Positions 43,207 to 52,456 of a stretch of 64,000 nucleotides of DNA are shown here, in pieces. The stretch covers positions 2,716,001-2,780,000 of the forward strand of contig JACJXW010000004.1 of assembly GCA_020636405.1 (NCBI GenBank). The letters run 5' to 3'. Within the stretch, counting starts at the first letter, position 1; the number at the start of each line of letters is the position of its first letter. This DNA comes from Lewinellaceae bacterium (GTDB lineage: Bacteria > Bacteroidota > Bacteroidia > Chitinophagales > Saprospiraceae). The notes beneath the pieces were generated by a model, which searched no databases, was not told the origin of the DNA, and worked only from the letters and a program-made list of their open reading frames with translations. The translations under genes were made by a program, and so were the position numbers.

Positions 43207-45363
43207 ATGAAAAGAAATATTTACTCAAAAACGAATGCCATGCGTTGTTTTTCGGTACTGTTCGTTCTTGTCTTTTCCCAGGCAGGCTTTGGCCAGATCG
43301 CTCCGCAGCAGCTTTTCAGTGACATCAAACTGCGGATAGACACCAACTTGTACTCCTGGAAGGCCAACCAGATAGAGGCCATGGGGGCCCCGCACCTGTG
43401 GTTCGAGTACCAGGAAGAAGCTCCGGTGGTTGAACTGCAGGTATTTCCGAAGTACTGGGGGTTACAAGGGCTCCGCCTGGCGCCGGCCGATGGGTACGAG
43501 CCCCTGGACACCTTCAGGATGGTGAATGGAGAGTACTACCGTGCCAAATTGCGCCTGCGGGACATCACGCAAACGGATTTCCTCACCCTCACCATACAGG
43601 CTCGCCTCCGGTACCAGGAAGCACCCTACAATTATGAGCTTCGGCTGTTTCCGGTCACCCAAACTCAGGCCTATCTGCCGGACGGCCCCGAAGAGCTGTT
43701 CATAGGAGAGGAAAAAGTGATCCCGCTGGAGTCCAGTAATTTTCGCAATATCAAAGTACAGGAAACCTGGTCCAGCGGCTTGCCGATCAATTATAAGTTG
43801 AGCCGGGAGGAGGGCCAGGTTTTGCTGCACCTTCTGCCTAATGACGTGGGCAGGCAGGAATTGTCCTTTACCCTGGGCCTGCGCAAACCGTACCTTACCC
43901 AAGAGGGCAAGCCGGTTTACCAGTCGCCGCCGATCACCAAAACCTTTACGGTAAAACCTGCGAAACTTGCCTATCTCAATATAGACCTGCGGGAAGCCAG
44001 CTACGACCAAAGCGCTGCCCGCGAGGAGATCGAGATCCAACTGAAGTACCACCCCAAGCTGGAGATGCGCAAGACCTACCGCCTGGAGGCCAGCGAAGAG
44101 CCCGGCGGCGCTTTGGTGGCGGAGATCTTTACCCGCAATGTGCTGGGCAACGGCCGGGTGCTGTGCTGGCTGCGCCTCTATGCCTATCACCGGCGCTCCG
44201 ATGGAAACCTGTATATTAAAGATGGGGATAAGGCTGTTTTCATCACCAATCTCGACATCATTCCCAGAACCGAAGTGCAGAAGGTGAGCCTGCGCCGCGA
44301 AGGGCAGGACTGGCAGGAGAACCACGAAGTACTGCCTGGCGAACGCATTGAGATCCGGATCGAAGGGCTGAGCCTCCACCGGGCGGATATCCGGTTCGAT
44401 GGCTTGCTGCAGGTGCAGCGGGACTCTCTGGCCAGCAGCGACCGGGAAGTTTCTTTCAGCGCCGTTGTTCCTCTTACCATCACCCAGAAAAAGATCCGTA
44501 TATATAATGGTACTGAACAGGTGGGGCCGGCCCTGCGAGTGAAGGAGTATGCCCGGCCGCGGCCCTTCGATTACATCAGCCTGCACTACGGAAAAGATTC
44601 CGTCCTTTTGAAGGATGCCAGTTTGCTGGCCTTCCTGGAAGGGACTTTGGATGACATTACCCTTCAGTTCCACAATGACAAAATTGACCAGGGGCGCCTC
44701 TACGGGCCGCAGGAACTGGAAGTAGACATCCAGGTTCTGGAAAAGGGGAAAACCCTGGCCGACCAGAAGGAGATCCGCAACCTGCTGATCTGCCCCGGGG
44801 CAAGTTCGCCCCGGTTCGCGGCCTATCCGGAAGAAGGGTGCCGGCAAACGGAGCTTCGGGTCAATGAGTATCTGCGCAGAAAGACCTTTGAGCTCGACTC
44901 CTGGACGGCCATTCGCCTGACGGTGCGCCACAAAGGAGAAAAATACGGTAAGGCCGCCCTGTCCAAGACCGTAGAGTTTGTCCTCTTCCGCAAGTCCACT
45001 TTCGACATCGACGTGTCCTTTCCCGCTGGCCTGGTGGTGAAAAAGCTTCGAGAGCCCGGTTTTGGCAACCTCGGAGGGATCAGCATGGCCATGATCGCCC
45101 AGTTCAGCTTTTATCGGGACAACAACATCGCCCGGGAAAAACCATACAAGTTCGGTTTTGGTTTTCTGGCGTTCAATGCCTTCAATTTCAGCGAGAACAA
45201 CAGCAACCGCGATGTGGGTATCGTTGGGCTGGCCAGCCTGTATCCCATTCCCACCAAGGAACGCAGCCGCCTGTCTTTTCCTCTGTATGCCGGAGGAGGC
45301 TACTTCCTTTCAGAATCCAAGTGGTTCCTGTTGTTCGGGCCGGGGATCCGGGTGCAACTGTAG
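43207..45363 (+). CDS. Large exported protein, probably outer membrane, unknown
   Basis: The ATG at 43207 (MKRNIYSKTNAMRCF) or 43240 gives about 718 residues with a signal peptide ending near SQAGFGQ. The frame is open upstream to 43099, but that part lies across the divergent promoter. The bulk is rich in beta-strand with alternating polar and hydrophobic residues (YELRLFPVTQTQAYL, FTLGLRKPYLTQEG). The last 130 residues (FDIDVSFPAGLVVKK, KFGFGFLAFNAF, LSFPLYAGGGYF, FGPGIRVQL) look like membrane beta-strands ending in an outer-membrane-type terminus. I do not recognise the family. Confidence 0.7.
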   Translation: MKRNIYSKTNAMRCFSVLFVLVFSQAGFGQIAPQQLFSDIKLRIDTNLYSWKANQIEAMGAPHLWFEYQEEAPVVELQVFPKYWGLQGLRLAPADGYEPLDTFRMVNGEYYRAKLRLRDITQTDFLTLTIQARLRYQEAPYNYELRLFPVTQTQAYLPDGPEELFIGEEKVIPLESSNFRNIKVQETWSSGLPINYKLSREEGQVLLHLLPNDVGRQELSFTLGLRKPYLTQEGKPVYQSPPITKTFTVKPAKLAYLNIDLREASYDQSAAREEIEIQLKYHPKLEMRKTYRLEASEEPGGALVAEIFTRNVLGNGRVLCWLRLYAYHRRSDGNLYIKDGDKAVFITNLDIIPRTEVQKVSLRREGQDWQENHEVLPGERIEIRIEGLSLHRADIRFDGLLQVQRDSLASSDREVSFSAVVPLTITQKKIRIYNGTEQVGPALRVKEYARPRPFDYISLHYGKDSVLLKDASLLAFLEGTLDDITLQFHNDKIDQGRLYGPQELEVDIQVLEKGKTLADQKEIRNLLICPGASSPRFAAYPEEGCRQTELRVNEYLRRKTFELDSWTAIRLTVRHKGEKYGKAALSKTVEFVLFRKSTFDIDVSFPAGLVVKKLREPGFGNLGGISMAMIAQFSFYRDNNIAREKPYKFGFGFLAFNAFNFSENNSNRDVGIVGLASLYPIPTKERSRLSFPLYAGGGYFLSESKWFLLFGPGIRVQL

Positions 45364-45674
45364 GGCTGGTTATCTTTAGTTCGTTGTCCCGGCCCCCAAC
45401 AAGCGCCTCCTACTACTTCATGAGGGAGGAGGGGAAAATACCCGTAATCCCTGTTTTTCCGATGCTATATTGGCATGGTTATTGGTCTGAAAAGCATCTC
45501 TGTTTTTCTTTTTCCGGAATAACTTTAGTGTGCAGGAAAAATTATTTTTTTTTAGATCTATTCGCAACACTCCGGCCACTATTCCGTAAACAACGATGTC
45601 AAAAGCACGGGGAAAAGTTGGGAAGACGCTATACCAACTTCTGAAAACCGGCATTAGCGATAATTTCATGAACT

Positions 45675-47003
45675 ATGATGAAGCACTTGTTACTACTCAC
45701 GTTTGTGGCTCTTTTTGCCGCATCCTGTTCCAGTGATGAGCTCCCCGACCCCCTAGACATCCAATTGGAAAATAGGCTGCAACAATTGTCACCCGAAGGT
45801 GACATCCGCCATTTTATTCTACCTGAAAGTGATGACCTCGCAGCTATCCCGCAAGGGATCGGCAATCCGTTGACACCTGAAAAAGTCGAATTAGGCAAAC
45901 TCCTGTTTTACGAGACCGGCCTGGCCGCTGATGCCATCTACGAAGAAGGCAAGGGTACCTACTCGTGTTCTACCTGCCACTTGCCGAGCGCCGGCTTTAT
46001 GCCGGGCCGCGTCCAGGGCATCGCCGACGGCGGTGTGGGTTTTGGCCGTAACGGCGAATCCCGGGGTATGATGAACAATTATGAAGAAACCGAGCTCGAT
46101 GTACAGGGAGCCCGCCCCTTGAGCCTGCTTAACGTGGCTTTTGTGACCAACACCACCTGGAGTGGCAAGTTTGGCGCCCGTTTTGCGAACCAGGATACAG
46201 AGGAGCTCTGGAAAGAAGACACCGAAGTCAACCATCTGGGCCTGGATGGCCTGGAAGCACAAAACATAGAGGGAACGAGGATCCACCGCATGCGTATCGA
46301 CCGGGAGTTGCTCGACACCTTGGGGTACCTGCCCATGTTTGATGCAGCCTTCCCCGACTTTCCCGAGGCCGAGCGATACAACCGCCTGACTGCCAGCTTC
46401 GCCCTTTCGGCCTATCTGCGCACCCTTTTCCCCAATGAGGCGCCATTTCAGCAGTGGCTAAAGGGAGACAAAAATGCCCTGAGTGAAACGGAAAAGCGAG
46501 GCGCTATGCTTTTCTTCTCCAAAGCCGGCTGCTACCGCTGCCATAAAGGAGGCGCGCTGAACTCCGTGGAATTCCACGCCATCGGCGTACGAGACCTTTA
46601 CGAAACCGGTGGTTTCAATACGGGCCCGGACGACATTCGCAACTTCGGCCGAGGAGGGTTCACCGGCAGAGCGGAAGACATGTTCAAATTCAAAGTGCCG
46701 AACATCTATAATATGAAGGACTCGCCCTTCTATTTCCACGGCAGCAGCCACCACAGCCTGCGTGCAGTTGTTGAGTATTTCAACAAAGGGGTTCCCGATA
46801 ATCCCAATGTGCCACAGGAGAACATCTCTCCCTACTTCCATCCGCTGAACCTGACGGACAAGGAGGTAGATGACCTGGTTCAATTCCTGTCCCACGGGCT
46901 GTATGACCCCAACCTGGAGCGTTACGTGCCGGATGTGGTGCTTTCGGGAAATTGCTTCCCGAACAACGACCCGCTGTCCCGCGACCATTTGGGATGCGAT
47001 TAA
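45675..47003 (+). CDS. Di-heme cytochrome c peroxidase (MauG/CcpA type)
   Basis: A 442-residue lipoprotein (LFAASCSSDELP, Cys18). Two haem sites are seen, CSTCH (near residue 98) and CYRCHKGG (near residue 286), with LGKLLFYETGLA before the first as usual for the family. The distal region GSSHHSLRAVVEYFNKGV is also typical. Bacterial di-heme peroxidases reduce hydrogen peroxide with electrons from small cytochromes; MauG-like members oxidise protein residues instead. An excellent terminator follows at 47072. The 310 bases before it hold no gene I can support. Confidence 0.92.
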   Translation: MMKHLLLLTFVALFAASCSSDELPDPLDIQLENRLQQLSPEGDIRHFILPESDDLAAIPQGIGNPLTPEKVELGKLLFYETGLAADAIYEEGKGTYSCSTCHLPSAGFMPGRVQGIADGGVGFGRNGESRGMMNNYEETELDVQGARPLSLLNVAFVTNTTWSGKFGARFANQDTEELWKEDTEVNHLGLDGLEAQNIEGTRIHRMRIDRELLDTLGYLPMFDAAFPDFPEAERYNRLTASFALSAYLRTLFPNEAPFQQWLKGDKNALSETEKRGAMLFFSKAGCYRCHKGGALNSVEFHAIGVRDLYETGGFNTGPDDIRNFGRGGFTGRAEDMFKFKVPNIYNMKDSPFYFHGSSHHSLRAVVEYFNKGVPDNPNVPQENISPYFHPLNLTDKEVDDLVQFLSHGLYDPNLERYVPDVVLSGNCFPNNDPLSRDHLGCD

Positions 47004-47071
47004 TAATCGGTAATACCTTTTTTGACGTCATTTTGATAATCGAGTTTTTTTGGGATAATAGCACCTTTTGA

Positions 47072-47101
47072 GCGCCCTGCTTCGGCAGGGCGCTTTTTTT
47101 T
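47072..47101 (+). terminator. Strong intrinsic terminator
   Basis: GCGCCCTGC-TTCG-GCAGGGCGC followed by eight Ts, 69 bases after the di-heme peroxidase stop. A perfect GC-rich stem with a UUCG tetraloop. Confidence 0.95.
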
Positions 47102-47289
47102 GTGGTGTGCCTGTTGGGTATCAGCAGGAGCAACCGGCTCTTTCCAATGCACAGCGCCAGCGTTGATTTTGGATAAGGACGGTATATAGTTACCATTCAT
47201 TCGATACCCTGCCCATCCTTCGGCCAACATTAGGGGGTGCGGATGCGTTTTAACAAGCATCAGTTTTGTTGGAACAAAAAAACACATCC

Positions 47290-48060
47290 ATGAACCACTG
47301 GACTCTCCAGGGTAAAACCGCTATCGTTACCGGCGCCAGCAAGGGCATCGGGAAAGCAACAACCGAAGAGTTGCTGGGCCACGGCGCAGAAGTGCTCTTT
47401 TTGGCGCGTTCTGAAAACCTGATCCGGGAAGCGGAGGCGGAATTCAGGGCCAAAGGCTGGAGAGCCTACGGCCTGGTGGCCGATATTGGTGAAGAAAAAG
47501 GCCGCCTTGCAGTAGTGGAGAAGGTAGATGCGCTTTGGGGCAGGTTGGACATCCTGGTCAATAATGTGGGCACGAATATACGGAAGCCCACCCTGGAAGC
47601 AACTGCTGAGGACCTTCAACACGTCATGGACGTCAATGTGGGGGCGGCGTTCGACCTGTGCCGCCGCCTGTACCCCTTCCTGAAAAAGGATGGCGGAGGC
47701 AGCATCATCAACGTCGCCTCTATCGCCGCCATGACAGGAGTGATGTGGACTACAGGCATCTACGCTATGTCTAAGGCCGCGATGAACCGCATGACCCAGT
47801 ATCTGGCCGTAGAATGGGGAAAGGACAGCATCCGCGTCAATTCAGTCAACCCCTGGTTTATTCAAACGGCCCGGGTAGAGCGCGTACTGAGTATACCGGA
47901 AAAAGTGCAGCAGATCAACCAGGCCACACCGCTGGGCAGGGTAGGAGAGCCGGAAGAAGTTGCCCGGGTGATCGCCTTCCTGTCTATGCCGGCGTCTTCT
48001 TACCTCACCGGGCTCAATGTGCCCGTGGATGGCGGGTTTTCACAGGTGGGGATACTGTAG
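47290..48060 (+). CDS. SDR-family oxidoreductase (tropinone-reductase-like)
   Basis: The ATG at 47290 (MNHWTLQGKTAIVTG) gives 256 residues; an earlier ATG at 47266 adds eight. Classical short-chain dehydrogenase motifs are present: TGASKGIG for cofactor binding, NNVG, a serine in INVASIAAM, and YAMSK as the catalytic Tyr-x-x-x-Lys. The C-terminal VPVDGGFSQ is usual. Details such as TNIRKPTLEATAEDLQHVMD place it near tropinone-reductase-like SDRs, but the substrate is not predictable. Neighbours give no clue. Confidence 0.9.
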   Translation: MNHWTLQGKTAIVTGASKGIGKATTEELLGHGAEVLFLARSENLIREAEAEFRAKGWRAYGLVADIGEEKGRLAVVEKVDALWGRLDILVNNVGTNIRKPTLEATAEDLQHVMDVNVGAAFDLCRRLYPFLKKDGGGSIINVASIAAMTGVMWTTGIYAMSKAAMNRMTQYLAVEWGKDSIRVNSVNPWFIQTARVERVLSIPEKVQQINQATPLGRVGEPEEVARVIAFLSMPASSYLTGLNVPVDGGFSQVGIL

Positions 48061-48151
48061 GCGTGTATTGGTGTTTAAGTGCATTCGTCTATACGGCCTC
48101 TTCGAAGCGGTACGAATAAGTACCTGGATTGTAATGCCTATGCGCGGTGCC

Positions 48152-48568
48152 CTACTCTCCGATCTCCCAGCTCCAGGTAATATTCACCGACTTTTCCAGC
48201 ATCAGTTTCACGGAACACAACTTTTCCATCGATAAGTCTACTGCCCGTTTTACTTTTTTCTCCTCCAGCGGGCCGAATAGCTTGTAGTGCACGTGGATGT
48301 CGGTGAAGAGGGAGGGCGTTTTATCTTTCTCCCGTTCGGCGGTGATGGTGAGCTGGATGTCGTCCAACTGCTGGCGCTGTTTGCGCAGGAGATAGATCAC
48401 GTCTATGGTACTGCAGCTGCCCAGTGCAGAGAGCAGTATCTGCATGGGACGCATGCCACGGCCATGGCCGCCGATTGACTCTGCGCCATCTGATTCCACG
48501 GCCAGGCCGGCCTCATTTGTGGCTTGAAGGTGGAAGGCCTCATCCAGGCGTTTGATCTCTATTTTCAT
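48152..48568 (-). CDS. OsmC-family protein
   Basis: A 138-residue protein with the OsmC fold landmarks: GGHGRGMRPMQILLSALGSC (with the conserved Cys) and, later, AVDLSMEKLCSVKLMLEKSV carrying the second Cys. The two cysteines form the peroxide-reactive pair in OsmC/Ohr enzymes, which detoxify organic hydroperoxides. Some members of the YhfA-like branch have unknown function. Its promoter would lie in 48569-48958, a gene-free stretch that also serves the divergent MFS gene and contains the palindrome GCTCCGGCCGGAGC near 48605. Confidence 0.9.
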   Translation of the reverse strand: MKIEIKRLDEAFHLQATNEAGLAVESDGAESIGGHGRGMRPMQILLSALGSCSTIDVIYLLRKQRQQLDDIQLTITAEREKDKTPSLFTDIHVHYKLFGPLEEKKVKRAVDLSMEKLCSVKLMLEKSVNITWSWEIGE

Positions 48569-48958
48569 GAGGTAACCTATTTTTCTGGAATATCAACAAT
48601 AACCCCGCTCCGGCCGGAGCAGGCCTAAACATAGCTTAAATCACGGAATTTTTGAAACGCCACTTCCCGGCGGCCGGCATCCATTTTGTTTAGGACACGC
48701 CTAAACTATTGGCTTTCAGTAGGTGGCAAATGAGGGCTAAATTGCTTATTGTAAAACTTACTATAAGCTGACATAAGTCATCGTTTCTTTTGACAAAAAG
48801 CATGGACAAGCAGGCGTGCCGAGTATAAATTTCGTTTCAAGGTGTTCGTGTGGATTATTTTAGAATTAAAAATTGCATTTTTTCTGATTTTGCAAGTGTT
48901 TCTTTTTGTTTTGAATTTAATGTGTTTTTTCTGATAATACATAAAATTAAATTTTGCG

Positions 48959-50329
48959 ATGAAAAGCTTGTTGATCCGAAACCGCTGGATTGTCGTCATT
49001 GGGGCAATTTTTATTCAGCTGGCCCTGGGTGCCATTTACTCCTGGTCGGTCTTTACCAAACTACTGACGGAGGCCGACGGGCTTTACCGGTTTTCTGTTA
49101 CCGAAGCGGCCTGGGTGTTCTCTGCCGGGTTGGCCACCTTTGCCGTCGTCATGGTGCTGGCGGGGAGATGGCAGGCTAAGGCCGGCCCTCGTATCGTATC
49201 CCTGTCCGGAGGGCTGTTACTGGGGTTAGGCTATATTCTGGGCGGTTTTCTGGGATCAACCTTTTGGGCACAGTTGGGCTTCATTGGCGTGTTGGGCGGC
49301 GCCGGTATCGGGTTGGCCTACGTCGTGCCGATTGCGGTAGGAGTGAAGTGGTTCCCGGACAAGAAGGGCCTGATCACTGGACTGGCGGTGGCCGGCTTCG
49401 GTTTTGGGGCTACCATTTGGGTGAAGCTGGCGGGGTCCTGGTTCGGCGGCCTGTTGAATACCGCTGAAGTATTTGGCCTCCCGCCGGTCCAGAGCGTGTT
49501 TGTCCTTTACGGCATCGCTTTTACCGTCCTGGTATTTCTGGGCAGCCTGGTGATGGTTAACCCGCCCGAGGGATACGTTCCGGAAGGATGGGCGCCACAG
49601 GAGTTATCGGACAAAAACGGTAATTCCGGTGTTGAATATACCTCCCGTATGATGTTGCGAACTCCTCAGTTTTACATGCTGTGGTCGGTATTCATCTTCT
49701 CTGCTTTGGCGGGGCTTATGGTCATCTATTGCATCAAATTATTTGGCCTGGATGCCCTTTCTCACCAAGGAATTGCCGATGCCGGGGCCATTACCGGTAC
49801 GGCTATGGCCTGGTATGCCATATTCAACGGGCTGGGCCGGATCGCCTGGGGAGGCGTTTCGGACCGTATCGGGCGGAAGGCGGCCATTATCACCATGACG
49901 GTATTTCAGGGCGTGATCATGCTGGCCATGTATCACGGTTTCATTTATTTTGGCCTGTCTCTGGGATTCGTCATTGCGGCCTCTATTGTCGGATTTAACT
50001 TTGGCGGCAACTTTGCGCTGTTTCCGGCCATCACTGCCGACTTCTTCGGCAACAAGCGGGTGGGCAGCAATTATGGCTGGATGTTTACGGCCTATGGCAT
50101 TGCCGGTATTGCCGGGCCGATGTTGGCCGGCCTGTTCAAGGATGCTGCTGAAAACAGCTTAGACCCCAAGGTATGGATGGCCCCCTTTATCATTGCGGGC
50201 CTTGCCTGCCTGGCCGGAGCACTTATTATGACGCTGGCGCAGCCTCCCCGCCCCGAACCGGGACAATATGAAGGCCAAAAGCAAAAGCCTGAGCTTTCAG
50301 CCAAAAAGCTAGAACGGGTAGCCGCCTGA
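48959..50329 (+). CDS. OFA-family MFS transporter (oxalate/formate antiporter-like)
   Basis: A 456-residue protein with about 12 membrane segments. The N-terminus WIVVIGAIFIQLALGAIYSW then SVF is the characteristic first helix of OFA family (TC 2.A.1.11) transporters, and GGAGIGLAYVVPIAVGVKWF then PDKKGLITG is the conserved central block. Family members exchange oxalate/formate or carry other carboxylates; the substrate is unknown here. A long AT-rich leader precedes it. A weak hairpin (CCCGC...GCGGG near 50391) lies downstream. Confidence 0.9.
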   Translation: MKSLLIRNRWIVVIGAIFIQLALGAIYSWSVFTKLLTEADGLYRFSVTEAAWVFSAGLATFAVVMVLAGRWQAKAGPRIVSLSGGLLLGLGYILGGFLGSTFWAQLGFIGVLGGAGIGLAYVVPIAVGVKWFPDKKGLITGLAVAGFGFGATIWVKLAGSWFGGLLNTAEVFGLPPVQSVFVLYGIAFTVLVFLGSLVMVNPPEGYVPEGWAPQELSDKNGNSGVEYTSRMMLRTPQFYMLWSVFIFSALAGLMVIYCIKLFGLDALSHQGIADAGAITGTAMAWYAIFNGLGRIAWGGVSDRIGRKAAIITMTVFQGVIMLAMYHGFIYFGLSLGFVIAASIVGFNFGGNFALFPAITADFFGNKRVGSNYGWMFTAYGIAGIAGPMLAGLFKDAAENSLDPKVWMAPFIIAGLACLAGALIMTLAQPPRPEPGQYEGQKQKPELSAKKLERVAA

Positions 50330-50597
50330 ACTTTAAGCATCCGGGAAAAATCATTAACATTTTTTTAGCACTTGCCGCCAGCCCGCGCTGTCAGCGGGTT
50401 TGCCGGTCACTATTTTAAGCCTGAATGCAGGAAAAGCAAAATTTCCTATAAAATCTATAGAGAAAGTATTATTTTTGTCCGGCTCATTCTCCCAATGCTG
50501 TTTCGGCAGTTTAAGGGCCGGGAAGGAGAGTGGGGGTAGCGCGGTATTCATTTTTTATTTACTTTTGCCCCCACGATCACTTCTTTGAAAAGAATGA

Positions 50598-50690
50598 TTT
50601 TATAAAGAAGGGTGGAGAGACCGGGCTCTGCGAAACCCTGGCAACCATGCCTCTTGGTATAAGGTGCCAAATCCCGCCAATATTTTTGGA
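50598..50690 (+). promoter_or_regulatory. SAM-I (S-box) riboswitch
   Basis: The leader contains GGTGGAGAGACCGGG, then GAAACCCTGGCAACC and AAGGTGCCAAATCCCGCC, the conserved core of the SAM-I aptamer in the right order and spacing. When SAM is bound, such leaders turn off methionine-synthesis genes. It lies about 285 bases before metY, with a short Cys-rich ORF in between. The downstream expression platform is not obvious: no hairpin with a T-tract was seen before metY, so control may be at translation. Confidence 0.93.
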
Positions 50691-50708
50691 AAAATAAAAT
50701 CACAGACC

Positions 50709-50819
50709 ATGATTTCCAAGAACACGGCTCATTTCTCTTTTGTTACTCCTTCGGTATTGCAACCTGCCAATGCATCGGCCCTTTCCTGTTGCATTTTCTC
50801 CCGAATGTGTTGTTGTTGA
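50709..50819 (+). CDS. 36-residue Cys-rich leader ORF between riboswitch and metY
   Basis: ATG at 50709 opens MISKNTAHFSFVTPSVLQPA and ends SCCIFSRMCCC followed by TGA: five of the last ten residues are Cys, with three Cys codons directly before the stop. It lies right after the SAM-I aptamer and before metY, whose product makes homocysteine from sulfide. Cys-tract leader peptides are known to sense cysteine supply through ribosome stalling in other bacteria. A stem (CGGTTTTG...CAAAACCG, about 50861-50882) lies just downstream. The role is inferred from position and composition. Confidence 0.55.
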   Translation: MISKNTAHFSFVTPSVLQPANASALSCCIFSRMCCC

Positions 50820-50974
50820 TTTACCCTTTGTCGGCGTTGCCGCCAGGCTCGGCCAACTTCCGGTTTTGATCAAACAAAACCGAGCTGTGCTAACGTCGCC
50901 TGTCCTTTCTCATGATTACCTGGCAATTTGAACAACGAACTCAATTCTATCACCTTTAAACTATATTATCGGCC

Positions 50975-52297
50975 ATGTCCAATTTGAAATTTGAAACCCT
51001 GCAACTTCATGCAGGCCAGGAAGAAGTAGAAGGCACCACCCGCTCACGTGCAGTGCCCATCTATCAAACGACGTCTTATACCTTCAAGGACTCCGAGCAC
51101 GGGGCCAACCTCTTTGCACTCAAGGAATTCGGAAATATCTATACCCGGATCATGAATCCCACCACGGATGTTTTTGAGAAGCGGGTAGCCGCTTTGGAGG
51201 GTGGAGCGGCGGCGTTGGCTGTCGGTTCCGGGCAGGCTGCCCAATTCATTGCGCTGTCCAATATCCTGGGAGCAGGAGACAACCTGGTGTCGAGCGCCAA
51301 CCTTTACGGCGGCACCTACAACCAGTTTAAGGTAAATTTCAAACGCCTTGGTATCGAGGCCCGTTTTGTTGCCGACGAATCTCCGGCAAGCTATGAAAAG
51401 CTGATCGATGAGAATACCAAGGCGATTTACCTGGAGGCCATCGGGAACCCGAGCTTTAATGTCGCCGACTTCGAAGGCATAGCGGCAGTGGCGCGCAAAC
51501 ATGGCGTTCCGCTGGTGGTGGACAATACCTTCGGTGCCTGCGGGTACTTGTTCCGCCCGTTGGAGCACGGCGCCAATGTAGTTGTTCAATCTGCTACGAA
51601 GTGGATCGGCGGCCACGGTACCTCTATCGGCGGCGTGATCGTCGACGGTGGCAACTTCAACTGGGGGAACGGCAAGTTCCCGCAGTTTACCGAACCCTCC
51701 GAAGGCTACCATGGCCTGAAGTTCTGGGATGTGTTCGGCGAGGACGGCCCCTTCGGCAACATCGCGTTCATCATCCGGGCAAGGGTAGAAGGCCTGCGCG
51801 ACTTCGGCCCGGCCCTTAGCCCTTTCAACGCTTTCCTGCTCCTTCAGGGGCTGGAAACGCTTTCTCTTCGGGTTCAACGCACAGTGGACAATGCCCTGGC
51901 TCTGGCCCAGTGGCTGGAAAACCATCCGAAGGTAGAACACGTGAACTATCCGGGGCTGGAGAGCCATCCCACTCACGCACATGCGAAAAAATACCTGCGC
52001 AACGGCTTCGGCGGCGTACTCTCCTTTACCATTAGAGGCGGTAAGGAGAACGCTACACAGTTTGTGGACAGCCTGAAACTGGTCAGCCACCTGGCCAATG
52101 TCGGCGATGCCAAAACGCTGATCATTCAGCCTTCGGCAACAACCCACCAGCAACTCACCGAGGAAGAGCAGCGCGCCGCCGGCGTACTGCCCAATCTGCT
52201 GCGGGTCTCCGCCGGCATCGAACACATCGATGACATCAAAGCGGATCTTGAGCAGGCTTTCGCCAAAATAGGCGCCGGCCGGCCGGAATTGGTTTAA
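50975..52297 (+). CDS. metY: O-acetylhomoserine sulfhydrylase (PLP enzyme)
   Basis: A 440-residue enzyme of the Cys/Met metabolism PLP family. FETLQLHAGQEEVEGTTRSR then AVPIYQTTSYTF at the N-terminus is the typical MetY start. The PLP lysine lies in VVQSATKWIGGHGTSIGGVI, and the C-terminal LLRVSAGIEHIDDIKADLEQ is conserved. It joins O-acetylhomoserine and sulfide to make homocysteine, the direct-sulfhydrylation route to methionine in the cytoplasm. The SAM-I riboswitch and Cys-rich leader ORF upstream indicate control by SAM and perhaps cysteine. metX, which makes its substrate, follows at 52457. Confidence 0.95.
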   Translation: MSNLKFETLQLHAGQEEVEGTTRSRAVPIYQTTSYTFKDSEHGANLFALKEFGNIYTRIMNPTTDVFEKRVAALEGGAAALAVGSGQAAQFIALSNILGAGDNLVSSANLYGGTYNQFKVNFKRLGIEARFVADESPASYEKLIDENTKAIYLEAIGNPSFNVADFEGIAAVARKHGVPLVVDNTFGACGYLFRPLEHGANVVVQSATKWIGGHGTSIGGVIVDGGNFNWGNGKFPQFTEPSEGYHGLKFWDVFGEDGPFGNIAFIIRARVEGLRDFGPALSPFNAFLLLQGLETLSLRVQRTVDNALALAQWLENHPKVEHVNYPGLESHPTHAHAKKYLRNGFGGVLSFTIRGGKENATQFVDSLKLVSHLANVGDAKTLIIQPSATTHQQLTEEEQRAAGVLPNLLRVSAGIEHIDDIKADLEQAFAKIGAGRPELV

Positions 52298-52456
52298 TTG
52301 AAACGGCTTGGGGAGAGGGGAATGGTTATATTTCTGTAAGGTTATTTTGTTTGATTTGACGGGCCGTATTTCACAATCGGGCCATATAACAATTCAGCAA
52401 TACAGCAATACTCAAATATAACACCCCTTCCCACCCTTGCCCCAAAAAGATCTATC

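Noticed and set aside
50740..50931. 63-residue ORF after the riboswitch
   Set aside because: It starts inside the Cys-rich leader ORF in another frame and has no recognisable features; the 50709 ORF begins closer to the aptamer and has a striking composition.
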